Source: Firmicutes bacterium UBA4049 (GTDB lineage Bacteria; Bacillota; Desulfotomaculia; Desulfotomaculales; Nap2-2B). From it: a stretch of DNA of 52,129 nt. Below, one piece after another: positions 7,185-17,486 of this stretch. Within the stretch, counting starts at the first letter, position 1, and each line of letters opens with the position of its first letter. A program made the position numbers and the translations under genes. The stretch is taken from positions 1 through 52,129 of the forward strand of contig DFZT01000046.1 in the NCBI GenBank assembly GCA_002382755.1. Direction: 5' to 3'. The notes below the pieces were generated by a model. The model was not told where the DNA came from and made no database searches. It saw only the letters and a program-made list of their open reading frames with translations.

Positions 7185-7295
7185 GTTTTACTATAAAGGG
7201 TTTTTATTTAAGGGCAATGGATAAAATACTTAGTTGAAAAAGGAAATATATGACAATAATTTGCTGTTTAACAAGGGAGGATTTATAAGGGGACT

Positions 7296-7895
7296 ATGGC
7301 TGAAGTAACTGCAGCAATGGTTAAAGAGTTGCGTGAGCGTACAGGTTCGGGAATGATGGATTGTAAAAGGGCGTTAAGTGAAGTTGGTTGCGATATGGAG
7401 AAAGCCATTGATTACCTTCGGGAAAAAGGCCTGGCCGCTGCTTCAAAGAAGGCGGGCCGGGTAGCCGGTGAAGGGTTGATCGGTTCATACATCCACTTGG
7501 CAGGCCGGATAGGTGTTTTGATAGAAGTAAACTGTGAAACTGATTTTGTAGCGAAAACCGATGACTTCCGATCCCTTGTACATGAACTTTCGATGCAGGT
7601 AGCTGCAGCCAGGCCGGAATTCGTCCGAAGAGAGGACGTGCCGGAAGAGAAAGTCCAAAAAGAGAGGGATATCCTGGCGGCGCAGGTTAAAGATGAGGGT
7701 AAACCTGAAAAGATTATCCAAAAGATTGTAGACGGCCGGTTGGAAAAGTTTTTTAAGGAAAACTGCCTTCTTGAGCAGACTTTTATTAAAAATCCCGATC
7801 TTACTGTGCAGCAGGTTCTAAACGAAAGAATTATGCGGCTGGGGGAAAATATTGTCGTAAGAAGATTTGCCCGTTTTGAACTTGGTGAGGGCTAA
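7296..7895 (+). CDS. tsf: elongation factor Ts
   Basis: 199 aa. EF-Ts recharges EF-Tu by nucleotide exchange. The N-terminal UBA-like domain reads [19 protein letters not shown], the core has the diagnostic [12 protein letters not shown], and the C-terminus has [16 protein letters not shown]. At 199 aa it is the short form (as in Thermus and several Firmicutes), lacking part of the second core subdomain present in the ~280 aa E. coli protein. ATG start about 150 bases after rpsB, followed by pyrH. Confidence 0.97.
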   Translation: MAEVTAAMVKELRERTGSGMMDCKRALSEVGCDMEKAIDYLREKGLAAASKKAGRVAGEGLIGSYIHLAGRIGVLIEVNCETDFVAKTDDFRSLVHELSMQVAAARPEFVRREDVPEEKVQKERDILAAQVKDEGKPEKIIQKIVDGRLEKFFKENCLLEQTFIKNPDLTVQQVLNERIMRLGENIVVRRFARFELGEG

Positions 7896-7924
7896 ATCCG
7901 GACCAATTTGGAAAAGGGGGATAA

Positions 7925-9217
<1,293 letters not shown>

Positions 9218-9221
<4 letters not shown>

Positions 9222-9448
9222 AGCAGCCTGATGTTTTAGCTTTGGAAATTGAACAGGCCAGGGCTGTCTGCGAAAAAGAGGGTTTGGAGGTTGAAATAGT
9301 TTTAACAAAGCCACCTTCAGGAAATCCGGATGGTTTATTGAGGGTAGTTCGCAGTAAGTTTATCAATGAAAACAAAATAATGCTTACTGTAGCTTACCAG
9401 AATTGGAGAAAGGGGGTGAAGACAGGTGGCTTATCGAATTACAGATGA
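9218..9448 (+). CDS. small protein of unknown function, coupled to frr
   Basis: 76 aa. The ATG overlaps the frr stop (ATGA), so translation is probably coupled. The sequence has an acidic helical start ([20 protein letters not shown]), a strand-turn-strand middle and a basic end ([19 protein letters not shown]). I do not recognise a family. The pattern of helix then a Gly-containing strand loosely recalls PASTA-like modules, but this is weak. The 3' end overlaps the ferredoxin gene by 23 bases in another frame. Conserved-looking overlaps on both sides argue that it is a real gene. Confidence 0.7.
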
Positions 9449-9593
9449 ATGCCTGGGTTGTGGAACCTGCCTGGAATCTTGTCCAAACGAAGCAATAATT
9501 GAGGGTGAAATATATGTAATTGATCAAGAAAAGTGTTCAGAATGTGGTACCTGCTTGGAATCATGTCCGACAGAGGCGATTGTAGAGGAGTAA
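9426..9593 (+). CDS. 2[4Fe-4S] ferredoxin, short
   Basis: 55 aa. GTG start behind AAAGGGGGTGA; too short for many gene callers. Two near-identical halves carry the classic cluster motifs: [12 protein letters not shown] and [12 protein letters not shown], each followed by an N/TEAI segment. It is a clostridial-type ferredoxin carrying electrons between oxidoreductases in the cytoplasm. No oxidoreductase is adjacent: it sits at the end of the translation-factor operon, overlapping the preceding small gene and followed by a terminator. The two halves reflect the ancestral internal duplication of this family. Confidence 0.93.
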   Translation: MAYRITDECLGCGTCLESCPNEAIIEGEIYVIDQEKCSECGTCLESCPTEAIVEE

Positions 9594-9616
9594 AGAAAGA
9601 GGAGAGAAAACTTTAA

Positions 9617-9643
9617 AACCCCCTCTTTTTATTAGAGGGGGTT
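9617..9643 (+). terminator. terminator of the rpsB-frr-ferredoxin operon
   Basis: Perfect stem AACCCCCTCT/AGAGGGGGTT with a 7-base loop, followed by a moderately T-rich GCATTTATTCATTTT. Confidence 0.75.
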
Positions 9644-9694
9644 GCATTTATTCATTTTAGACCCAACCGGCCATGGGCGGGAGGCGCGGGTTTG

Positions 9695-10489
9695 ATGCTG
9701 AAAAACATGGCAGATACTATTCTAAGCATATTTTTTAAAAGAAGAGCTACCCCTGATGAAAAGTATTACCTGTCTATCCTGGATAGGAGCTGCTTACCCA
9801 AACATATAGCAATTATTATGGACGGAAACGGACGGTGGGCGCAAAGGCGCGGTTTGCCCCGAAGCATGGGCCATAGGGCAGGCGTGGAGTCGCTGCGCGA
9901 TATAGTTAAACTTTGCGCCGAGTTGAAGATTCACATTCTTACCGTTTATGCCTTCTCCACCGAAAACTGGAAAAGGCCTCAGGAAGAGGTCAACACGCTC
10001 ATGGAATTATTGGTAGAGTACCTTCAAAAAGAGATAGACGAACTTTGTGACAATGATATACGCGTTATGGCAATCGGGCATATTGAAGATCTGCCTGAAA
10101 AAGCTAAAACATGTGTGGAGTTTGCCCGGGAACGAAGCCATAATAACAATGGTTTGACGTTAAACCTTGCGCTTAATTACGGCGGCCGCAATGAGATAGT
10201 TGAAGCTTTGCGCGCCATCAGCCAAAAAATATGCCGGGGTGAGTTTAACCCCGGGGATATTAACGAAGCTCTAATTTCCTCAAATCTTTTTACATCCGGG
10301 CAGCCTGATCCCGATTTATTGATCAGGCCTTCCGGAGACTACAGGATAAGTAATTTTTTACTCTGGCAGATTGCATATACTGAATTTTGGCTTACTCCCA
10401 TACTTTGGCCGGACTTTCGCCGGATCCATCTTTTACAGGCCCTTATAGATTATCAGAGGAGGGAGCGGCGTTTTGGCGGATTATCATAG
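9695..10489 (+). CDS. uppS: undecaprenyl diphosphate synthase (cis-prenyltransferase)
   Basis: 264 aa; ATG 9695 (an in-frame TTG lies just before it) behind GGGAGG. It condenses isopentenyl diphosphates onto farnesyl diphosphate to make the C55 carrier for wall synthesis. Motifs: HIAIIMDGNGRWAQRRG (catalytic Asp and diphosphate-binding residues), GHRAGVESLR, YAFSTENWKRP, LNLALNYGGR and the C-terminal RPSGDYRISNFLLWQIAYTE. It is followed after 18 bases by cdsA, as in Bacillus. Confidence 0.97.
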   Translation: MLKNMADTILSIFFKRRATPDEKYYLSILDRSCLPKHIAIIMDGNGRWAQRRGLPRSMGHRAGVESLRDIVKLCAELKIHILTVYAFSTENWKRPQEEVNTLMELLVEYLQKEIDELCDNDIRVMAIGHIEDLPEKAKTCVEFARERSHNNNGLTLNLALNYGGRNEIVEALRAISQKICRGEFNPGDINEALISSNLFTSGQPDPDLLIRPSGDYRISNFLLWQIAYTEFWLTPILWPDFRRIHLLQALIDYQRRERRFGGLS

Positions 10490-10507
10490 AACAGGTGAAA
10501 AAAAGCT

Positions 10508-11290
10508 ATGACCAGGGTCATAAGTTCATTAATAGCTGTTCCTTTAGTAATGATATTGGCCTGGCAGGGCGGGTTGTTTCTGATCGCCCTTTGCGCGCTG
10601 GCAATGTTTTTGGCAATGCTGGAATTCAGGAGGATGCTGAGCCGCCTTGATTTGAATGTTCCTTTTTTCCTAATGGCGGCAGGGGTCATTCTCCTTTTGG
10701 GGAGTGTCTATTTTTATGGCGATACAGGGCTGGCAGGCGCGCTTGTGTCGGTTATCTTTATATTCTTATGCTGGTTTATGTTCTTTTACCCGGGTTGTTC
10801 GCTCCAGGAAGTATCCACAGGCCTGCTTTCCACTCTTTATATCGGTCTTATAGTTTATGTTTATCTTCTTCGCACTCTCCCCAACGGTTGGATTTGGATC
10901 GCCCTTATGCTTTTTGGTACCTGGGTTAACGATACAATGGCCTTTCTGATCGGAAAAAATTTTGGAAAGCGCCCCTTATTTCCTGCTTTAAGTCCCGGGA
11001 AAACTATTGAAGGATCAGTCGGCGGCATGCTGGGCAGTATGATTGTGGTCTTTGTTTTTAAATATATTTATCCATTTTTACCATTGCTCCATCTTGTTTT
11101 ATTGGGGCTGTTTTTGGGCATTGTAGCACAGGTAGGCGATTTGGTGGAATCAGGCATCAAGAGGCAGGCTGGAGTTAAGGACGCAGGAACTTTTTTCCCC
11201 GGTCATGGAGGTATGTTGGATCGAGTGGATAGCATTTTGTTTACCTCTCCCTTAGTATACTATTATGTACAAAAGTTGATTGTGGGATAG
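10508..11290 (+). CDS. cdsA: phosphatidate cytidylyltransferase
   Basis: 260 aa, polytopic membrane enzyme with about seven to eight hydrophobic helices. Makes CDP-diacylglycerol from phosphatidate and CTP, the precursor of the anionic phospholipids. The C-terminal signature is complete: IKRQAGVKDAGTFFPGHGG followed by MLDRVDS. ATG start; the gene ends two bases before the usual overlap with the next open frame. It belongs to the uppS-cdsA-dxr-rseP envelope cluster. Confidence 0.96.
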   Translation: MTRVISSLIAVPLVMILAWQGGLFLIALCALAMFLAMLEFRRMLSRLDLNVPFFLMAAGVILLLGSVYFYGDTGLAGALVSVIFIFLCWFMFFYPGCSLQEVSTGLLSTLYIGLIVYVYLLRTLPNGWIWIALMLFGTWVNDTMAFLIGKNFGKRPLFPALSPGKTIEGSVGGMLGSMIVVFVFKYIYPFLPLLHLVLLGLFLGIVAQVGDLVESGIKRQAGVKDAGTFFPGHGGMLDRVDSILFTSPLVYYYVQKLIVG

Positions 11291-11301
11291 AGGTGGAGCG
11301 G

Positions 11302-12375
11302 GTGCCCCGGTATTTAAAGTTGTCGGCGGCGACAGCAACACTTTTATTATTGTACCTGGCCTGGAAGTATGTTGTTCCGGAAATAATGGTGATTATAAAA
11401 TTTATCTTTGTTTTATTAACGCCATTTATCCTTGCTGTAATCCTGGCCGTCATTATAGAGCCATTTGTCAAGTTCCTGAACGAAAAGGCAAGATTAATCA
11501 GGCCGCTGGCTATAGGCGTGGCAATAATTGTGCTAGTTGGCGGGATTGGCTCCCTGCTGACGGTTCTTATATTCAGGCTTGTCAAGGAATTAAGCGACTT
11601 ATCCGTTTCACTTCCGAAATATGTTAATCCTGTACAGGATTATATAAACCATTTGATTGAGCAGGGTAAAATTTTCTATTTTCAGCTTCCGCCGGCGGTT
11701 ACCGACAGTTTCCAAGAAAGAGTAGGCGATATTACCGGCTGGCTGTCCGATCTGGCCAGTTCACTTGCAAATTCATTGCTGCATATTGTGACAGCACTGC
11801 CCGGCGCAGTAATGATTGCGGTGGTCGCCCTAATCGCCACATTCTTTATCAGCCGTGATAAAAAGGTTATCGTCCAGTTCTGGTTAAAATACATACCTGC
11901 TCCTTGGGGAACGCGGACGATAACGATGAGCCGGGAAGCAATCAACGCTTTCCTTGGTTATCTGAAAGCCCAGTTTGTCTTAATTTCCCTGACGACTATT
12001 CAAAGTATTGTCGGGCTGCAATTAATCGGCGCGGACTATGCGTTGACGATGGGTTTGTTAATCGGTTTTTTCGATTTAATACCTGTTCTGGGTCCTGCTT
12101 CTATTTATCTCCCCTGGGCAATCTGGTCCTTTATCAGCGGGCATACTTCATTTGCGATAAAACTATTGTTTATCTACGCCCTTGTCTGGGGAGTGCGCCA
12201 GGTCCTGGAAGCAAGAGTAGTTGCCCAGAGTCTGGGGCTTCATCCTCTTGCTGTCCTGCTGGCTATGTACGCCGGCCTAAAAGCGCTTGGCACGGCTGGC
12301 CTGATTGCAGGTCCGATCCTGCTGATTGTAATCCAGGCTGCCGTGAAAGTATATTTCACCAGCAGAGACAAGTAA
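11302..12375 (+). CDS. AI-2E/YtvI-type integral membrane transporter
   Basis: 357 aa. GTG 11302 is preferred because GAGGTGG lies 5 nt upstream; a GTG nine bases earlier is inside that site. Predicted helices occur at ~5-25, 30-52, 62-85, 155-180, 215-245, 250-300 and 310-345, with a soluble segment after helix 3. The C-terminal block VLGPASIYLPWAIW...GLHPLAVLLAMYAGLKALG...AGPILL is typical of AI-2E-family (PF01594) exporters. The sequence style resembles the sporulation protein YtvI (TIGR02872). Its placement in the cdsA-dxr gap is unusual. The substrate is unknown. Confidence 0.8.
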   Translation: MPRYLKLSAATATLLLLYLAWKYVVPEIMVIIKFIFVLLTPFILAVILAVIIEPFVKFLNEKARLIRPLAIGVAIIVLVGGIGSLLTVLIFRLVKELSDLSVSLPKYVNPVQDYINHLIEQGKIFYFQLPPAVTDSFQERVGDITGWLSDLASSLANSLLHIVTALPGAVMIAVVALIATFFISRDKKVIVQFWLKYIPAPWGTRTITMSREAINAFLGYLKAQFVLISLTTIQSIVGLQLIGADYALTMGLLIGFFDLIPVLGPASIYLPWAIWSFISGHTSFAIKLLFIYALVWGVRQVLEARVVAQSLGLHPLAVLLAMYAGLKALGTAGLIAGPILLIVIQAAVKVYFTSRDK

Positions 12376-12391
12376 AAAGGGGTTTTAAAAC

Positions 12392-13543
12392 ATGAAAAAA
12401 ATTTCTATAATCGGGAGTACGGGTTCCATTGGCCGGCAGACGCTGTCAGTAATTCGCCAGTTCCCGTCGGAATTCCAGGTTGTCGGGCTGGCTGCGGGAA
12501 GCAGCTGGAGCATTATCCTTGATCAAATCCGGGAGTTTCATCCAGAAATAGTATCTATGGCTCAAGAAAAAGAAACCGAGGAAATTTCCCGGAACCTTGA
12601 GCGGGACTTTCTGCCGGATTTGTGCTGGGGGGAGCAGGGTTTAATCAGCGCGGCGGCGGATACACAGGCGGATATTGTGGTTATAGCTGTGCCCGGTATC
12701 GCCGGCCTCATCCCTACACTGGCGGCAATCAAGGCGGGTAAGGACATCGCCCTGGCAAACAAAGAAACCCTTGTGACAGCGGGAGGGCTGGTCATGGAGA
12801 TGGCGGCCCGGGGGAATGTAAATATCTTGCCGCTGGACAGCGAGCATTCGGCAATCTGGCAGTGTTTGGACGGTGTTCCCAAGGATGAAATCGCCCGGCT
12901 ACTTTTAACTGCCTCGGGTGGCCCATTTCGCTCAGGCCCGGCCGATTTATCGGTTGTAACCGTAGAAATGGCGCTTAATCACCCGAACTGGAAGATGGGG
13001 CGCAAGGTAACTATTGATTCGGCCACTTTGATGAACAAGGGCCTGGAAATTATTGAAGCCAGATGGTTGTTCGACTTGAATTATGATAGGATAAAAGTGT
13101 TAATTCATCCTCAAAGTATCGTTCATTCCATGGTCGAATTTATCGACGGTTCAACTCTGGCCCAGCTGGGAGCGCCGGATATGCGGATACCCATTCAGTA
13201 CGCGCTTACTTATCCTTCACGCTGGTTTAATGAGCTGCCAAGAATAAACTGGGATATTGTTGGGGATTTAACTTTCGAAAGCCCGGATTTGAAACGCTTT
13301 CGCTGTCTTTCCCTGGCTATTGAAGCCTGCCGGGAGGGAGGCACAATGCCGGTGGTTTTAAATGCCGCAAATGAGATTGCAGTTGAGTATTTTTTAGCCA
13401 AAAAGGTAGGGTTTAATCGTATTCCGGAAATTATTGACGAGGTTATGGATAAGCACCAGGTTAGGGAGTATACTGACATTAACGATATTTTTGCCGCCGA
13501 CAGATGGGCCCGGCAGCAGGTGAGGGAGATTGTCAAGTGTTAG
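12392..13543 (+). CDS. dxr: 1-deoxy-D-xylulose 5-phosphate reductoisomerase
   Basis: 383 aa. Second step of the MEP isoprenoid pathway: DXP to MEP using NADPH and a divalent metal. N-terminal NADPH loop ISIIGSTGSIGRQTL; ANKETLVTAGG; metal and substrate loop LPLDSEHSAIWQCL; TASGGPFR; NHPNWKMGRKVTIDSATLMN; HPQSIVHSMVEF. The length is normal. ATG start behind AAAAGGGG; its stop overlaps the rseP GTG start. Confidence 0.98.
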   Translation: MKKISIIGSTGSIGRQTLSVIRQFPSEFQVVGLAAGSSWSIILDQIREFHPEIVSMAQEKETEEISRNLERDFLPDLCWGEQGLISAAADTQADIVVIAVPGIAGLIPTLAAIKAGKDIALANKETLVTAGGLVMEMAARGNVNILPLDSEHSAIWQCLDGVPKDEIARLLLTASGGPFRSGPADLSVVTVEMALNHPNWKMGRKVTIDSATLMNKGLEIIEARWLFDLNYDRIKVLIHPQSIVHSMVEFIDGSTLAQLGAPDMRIPIQYALTYPSRWFNELPRINWDIVGDLTFESPDLKRFRCLSLAIEACREGGTMPVVLNAANEIAVEYFLAKKVGFNRIPEIIDEVMDKHQVREYTDINDIFAADRWARQQVREIVKC

Positions 13544-14574
13544 CAATACAAACAATTTTGGCTACCGTTGTTATTTTCGGGTTGATGATTATATTTCATG
13601 AGTTCGGTCATTTTATAGTTGCCAAGCGGGTGGGCATAAAAGTTCAGGAGTTTAGTATCGGGTTTGGCTTGAAGCTGGCCAGTTTTGTAAAAGGCGAAAC
13701 CACATACAACCTGAGGCTGTTTCCGATAGGCGGTTTTGTACGAATGGCCGGTATGGAGCAGGATGATGAAGCTTCGGTTGACGATGAAAGGTCTTTTAAT
13801 AAGAAGACTATCCTTCAGCGTGTTGCGGTTATCTCGGCCGGTTCGCTGATGAATTTTGTGCTCGGTGTTCTTTTGTTTGCAGTAATATTTATTTACTCCG
13901 GGTTTCCGATGCCCAGCACCACTGTGGAAAAGCTTGTCCCCGGCGGGCCTGCGGAATTGGCCGGCTTAAAGGCCGGTGACAAAATTGTTGCGATTGACAA
14001 GGAACAGGTCAATAAATGGGAGAAGATGTCTGAAATTATCAACACCCATCCTGACCAGGTTGTTGCAGTAACTGTGGAGCGCTCCGGGAAGCAGCAAAAG
14101 ATACTTGTTCTAACCAGCCGTGATGAAAAAGGCCAGGGCAAGATGGGCATCTACCCCGCTTTCCAAAATCAACGCCTGGATCCTTTTAGTTCCCTTGTCA
14201 AAGGGGCGGAATACACGGGACGGCTTGTTATTTTGATAATAGATTTGATTGGCCAGATGATTATAGGCAAATTACCCGCTGATCTCGGCGGGCCGGTCAG
14301 AATTGTTTACGAAATTAAAAATGCGGTCGGTTTCGGCATTTCCAACCTGCTGCAGCTGGCTGCGTTTTTGAGTATAAATTTGGGACTGTTCAATCTTTTC
14401 CCCATTCCTGCTTTAGACGGCAGCAGAGTAATGTTTTTAATCGTAGAATGGCTTCGCGGCCGGCCGGTTGATCCAGTAAAGGAAAATTTCGTCCACCTGA
14501 TTGGGTTTGGACTTCTGCTGCTATTATTTGTGTTTGTCACTTATAATGATGTGCTGCAGTTAATCCAAAAGTAA
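13537..14574 (+). CDS. rseP: RIP metalloprotease RseP/RasP (site-2 protease)
   Basis: 345 aa; GTG 13537 overlaps the dxr stop by 7 bases and puts the first membrane helix at the N-terminus as in the family. It is an intramembrane zinc protease that cleaves anti-sigma factors and remnant signal peptides. The zinc motif HEFGH is in helix 1, a GFVRMAGMEQDDE segment follows, one PDZ domain spans ~120-190 (VEKLVPGGPAELAGLKAGDKI), and the third zinc ligand lies in NLFPIPALDGSR. There is one PDZ domain as in Gram-positives. Confidence 0.96.
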   Translation: MLAIQTILATVVIFGLMIIFHEFGHFIVAKRVGIKVQEFSIGFGLKLASFVKGETTYNLRLFPIGGFVRMAGMEQDDEASVDDERSFNKKTILQRVAVISAGSLMNFVLGVLLFAVIFIYSGFPMPSTTVEKLVPGGPAELAGLKAGDKIVAIDKEQVNKWEKMSEIINTHPDQVVAVTVERSGKQQKILVLTSRDEKGQGKMGIYPAFQNQRLDPFSSLVKGAEYTGRLVILIIDLIGQMIIGKLPADLGGPVRIVYEIKNAVGFGISNLLQLAAFLSINLGLFNLFPIPALDGSRVMFLIVEWLRGRPVDPVKENFVHLIGFGLLLLLFVFVTYNDVLQLIQK

Positions 14575-14617
14575 TTATCGCGATCAGGTTTTAGAATTGC
14601 AGGAAAGGGATTTTTCT

Positions 14618-15688
14618 ATGGAACGAAAAAGAACCCGGCCTGTCTGGCTTGGAACAGCTCAGGTTGGGGGCGGGGCTCCAATTTCCGTCCAGTCTATGAC
14701 CAATACTGATACCAGGGACATCGCCGCTACTGTGGAACAAATTAATAAGTTGGCTCTTGCAGGTTGTGAGATTGTCCGGGTTGCCGTACCTGATCTGGAA
14801 GCGGCGGGGGCTTTATCTTTAATAAAAGCCCGGATAAATGTTCCGCTGGTTGCAGACATTCATTTTGATTACCGCCTTGCCCTTGCCGCTCTTGACAAAG
14901 GCGTTGACGGACTGCGTATCAATCCGGGAAATATCGGCGGCAGGGAAGGGGTCTTTAAAATTGCCGCGGCAGCCGGGGAAAGAAAAGTTCCGGTAAGGAT
15001 CGGAGTAAACGCCGGTTCACTTGAAAAAGATCTGCTGGATAAAGGCAAGCCTACAGCCTCAGCTCTTGTGGAAAGTGCCTTGCGGGCGGTTCGCCTGTTT
15101 GAGGAAGTGGGATTTTTTGATCTTAAGGTGTCTGTTAAGTCATCAGACGTACCGATGATGCTGGAGGCTTATCAGATGCTCGCTGAAAAAACGGACTACC
15201 CGCTTCACCTGGGAGTAACGGAGGCCGGTACGCTGCGTTCCGGCGCCGTAAAATCCGCCGTTGGTATTGGAATTCTTTTGTCGAAGGGAATAGGTGATAC
15301 GATCAGGGTGTCTTTGACGGGAAACCCGCTTGATGAAGTAAGAGTTGGTTATGATATCTTAAAGTCTCTCGGTTTACGCAAAAGGGGTATTGAGCTTGTC
15401 TCATGCCCGACCTGTGCGCGAACTCAGATCGACATAATCAAAATAGCCGGTGAAGTTGAAGAAAAGCTGGAAGGAATCACCGCTCCGTTAAAGATAGCGG
15501 TGATGGGATGCGTTGTAAACGGCCCGCTGGAAGCTAAAAATGCTGATCTTGGTGTGGCCGGAGGAAAGGGAACCGGTTTGATTTTTAGGCAGGGAAAGGT
15601 CATCAGGTCGGTTAAGGAGAAAGATCTTGTCAGCGAGCTTGTACGGGAAGCGGAAGAGATGGCGGCGCAAACAGCCGCTAAAACCTGA
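14618..15688 (+). CDS. ispG: 4-hydroxy-3-methylbut-2-enyl diphosphate synthase
   Basis: 356 aa; ATG 14618 lies 8 nt after AGGAAAGGG. It is the penultimate MEP-pathway enzyme, a [4Fe-4S] protein converting MEcPP to HMBPP. Motifs: PISVQSMTNTDTRD, LRINPGNIGG, and the cluster region SCPTCARTQID plus MGCVVNGPLEAKNADLG, supplying the three Cys and one Glu. Length matches the short bacterial form. With dxr and uppS this puts much of isoprenoid metabolism in one cluster. Confidence 0.97.
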   Translation: MERKRTRPVWLGTAQVGGGAPISVQSMTNTDTRDIAATVEQINKLALAGCEIVRVAVPDLEAAGALSLIKARINVPLVADIHFDYRLALAALDKGVDGLRINPGNIGGREGVFKIAAAAGERKVPVRIGVNAGSLEKDLLDKGKPTASALVESALRAVRLFEEVGFFDLKVSVKSSDVPMMLEAYQMLAEKTDYPLHLGVTEAGTLRSGAVKSAVGIGILLSKGIGDTIRVSLTGNPLDEVRVGYDILKSLGLRKRGIELVSCPTCARTQIDIIKIAGEVEEKLEGITAPLKIAVMGCVVNGPLEAKNADLGVAGGKGTGLIFRQGKVIRSVKEKDLVSELVREAEEMAAQTAAKT

Positions 15689-15757
15689 GAACACGGAAAT
15701 ATCTTAAAAAACTTAACTTCAGAAAACAAATAGCAATCTTTACCGGGGTGATCAAAA

Positions 15758-17470
15758 ATGAGAGTTTCTCAACTGCTGCTGCCCACATTGCGCGAGGCGC
15801 CGGCCGAGGCCGAAATAACCAGCCATCAGCTGTTATTAAGGGCGGGTTTTATACGCAAGTCCGCAGCAGGGATATATACCTTACTGCCGCTGGGATTAAA
15901 AGTTATTCAGAAAATTGAGGCGATTGTAAGGGAAGAGATGAACATAGAGGGCGCTCAGGAGATTATCATGCCGATTATTCAGCCTTCCGAGCTTTGGCGG
16001 GAATCGGGACGTTGGGATGTTTACGGTCCGGAACTATTCCGCCTGGAAGACCGGCACGGAAGGGTATTTTGCCTTGGGCCCACCCATGAGGAAATAATCA
16101 CAGACTTAATCCGCAACGAGGTTAAATCGTACAGGCAGCTTCCCCTCCTGATTTACCAGATCCAGAATAAGTACCGGGATGAACGCAGACCACGGTTTGG
16201 ATTAATCCGCGGGCGCGAGTTTATTATGAAAGACCTTTACTCTTTTGATCGCGACGAAGCCGGACTGGAGGTCAGCTATCAGAAAATGTTTGACGCATAC
16301 ACACGAATTTTTAAACGCTGCGGCCTTTATTTCCGCCCGGTGGAAGCTGATTCGGGCGCAATCGGGGGCAGCGATACGCACGAGTTTATGGTCCTGGCTG
16401 AAACAGGAGAAGCACTGCTGGTTTTCTGCAGCCGGCTATCCTGCGGTTATGCCGCCAATGTAGAAAGAGCGGTATCACCTGTGAAGAAGAGAGTTGATTT
16501 CAAAGAACCCTGCCTGCTGGAGGAAGTGGCTACTCCGGGGAAGCGGACTGTCGAGGAAGTTACTTTATTTTTGGGTGTTGAGCCTAAAAAATTGATTAAG
16601 ACCTTACTTTATGAAACAGAGGCCGGGTATGTGGCGGCTCTTGTAAGAGGCGACCGTATTGTCAATCAGGTGAAGCTGCAAAAGGAGCTTAATGTGCGCA
16701 GGTGTGATCTTGCCGACGCAGAAACAGTGGAAAGGCTAACCGGCGCAAAGGTCGGCTTCGCGGGGCCGGTGGGTTTAAAAGGCGTGAGGCTGCTTGCTGA
16801 TTTGGAAGTTATGGAGATGGCCGACGCTGTTTCAGGAGCGAATAAAGACGACGCGCATTTTATAAACGTAAATCCGGGGCGTGATTTTAACCCGGATCAG
16901 GTTGCCGGCCTGCGCCAGGTACAGGCGGGCGATCCCTGTCCAATCTGCGGTTCCGCTTTGGAAGAAGCAAGGGGGATTGAAGTCGGGCAGGTTTTCAAGC
17001 TGGGTTACAAGTACAGCAAAGCCCTTGGAGCCAATTATCTTGACGAAAAGGGCGCCAGTATTCCCATCTGCATGGGAAGTTACGGTATCGGCGTAACGCG
17101 TACCATGGCTGCGTCAGTCGAGCAAAACCATGATCAAAACGGAATTATCTGGCCTGTCAGCATTGCGCCTTATCAGGCGCTGGTTGTTCCCGTAAACACC
17201 AGGGAAAGTGAGCAGTTTATACTGGCGGAAAAGGTTTATGAATTGCTTTTAAACGCAGGTGTGGAAGCGGTCCTGGACGACCGTCCGGAAAGGGCCGGTG
17301 TTAAATTTAAAGACGCCGATTTGATTGGATATCCTTTGCGACTGGTTATTGGCAAGCAGGCGGTGGAAAGCAGCAATATAGAAGTGTTTCAACGTAAAAA
17401 CGGTCAGATTGTTACCGTTCCTTTAGAACAAATAGTTGGCTTTGTGAGAGAATATTGCAGCCAAATCTAG
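15758..17470 (+). CDS. proS: prolyl-tRNA synthetase (bacterial type with editing domain)
   Basis: 570 aa. Class II synthetase: motif 1 region around [17 protein letters not shown], motif 2 [20 protein letters not shown], motif 3 near [11 protein letters not shown], and a C-terminal anticodon-binding domain ([10 protein letters not shown] onwards). The INS insertion (~225-400), which hydrolyses mischarged Ala-tRNA(Pro), is present ([23 protein letters not shown]). Only 69 bases precede it and no T-box is seen. In many Firmicutes polC follows proS; here a glycosyltransferase does. Confidence 0.98.
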   Translation: MRVSQLLLPTLREAPAEAEITSHQLLLRAGFIRKSAAGIYTLLPLGLKVIQKIEAIVREEMNIEGAQEIIMPIIQPSELWRESGRWDVYGPELFRLEDRHGRVFCLGPTHEEIITDLIRNEVKSYRQLPLLIYQIQNKYRDERRPRFGLIRGREFIMKDLYSFDRDEAGLEVSYQKMFDAYTRIFKRCGLYFRPVEADSGAIGGSDTHEFMVLAETGEALLVFCSRLSCGYAANVERAVSPVKKRVDFKEPCLLEEVATPGKRTVEEVTLFLGVEPKKLIKTLLYETEAGYVAALVRGDRIVNQVKLQKELNVRRCDLADAETVERLTGAKVGFAGPVGLKGVRLLADLEVMEMADAVSGANKDDAHFINVNPGRDFNPDQVAGLRQVQAGDPCPICGSALEEARGIEVGQVFKLGYKYSKALGANYLDEKGASIPICMGSYGIGVTRTMAASVEQNHDQNGIIWPVSIAPYQALVVPVNTRESEQFILAEKVYELLLNAGVEAVLDDRPERAGVKFKDADLIGYPLRLVIGKQAVESSNIEVFQRKNGQIVTVPLEQIVGFVREYCSQI

Positions 17471-17486
17471 TAGGATGGAGAAAAAT

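Noticed and set aside
7186..7295. Separate promoter for tsf
   Set aside because: AT-rich sequence contains partial hexamers but none at proper spacing; read-through from rpsB past a weak hairpin explains expression.
15689..15757. T-box upstream of proS
   Set aside because: Only 69 bases of intergenic sequence and no AGGGTGG-type T-box sequence.
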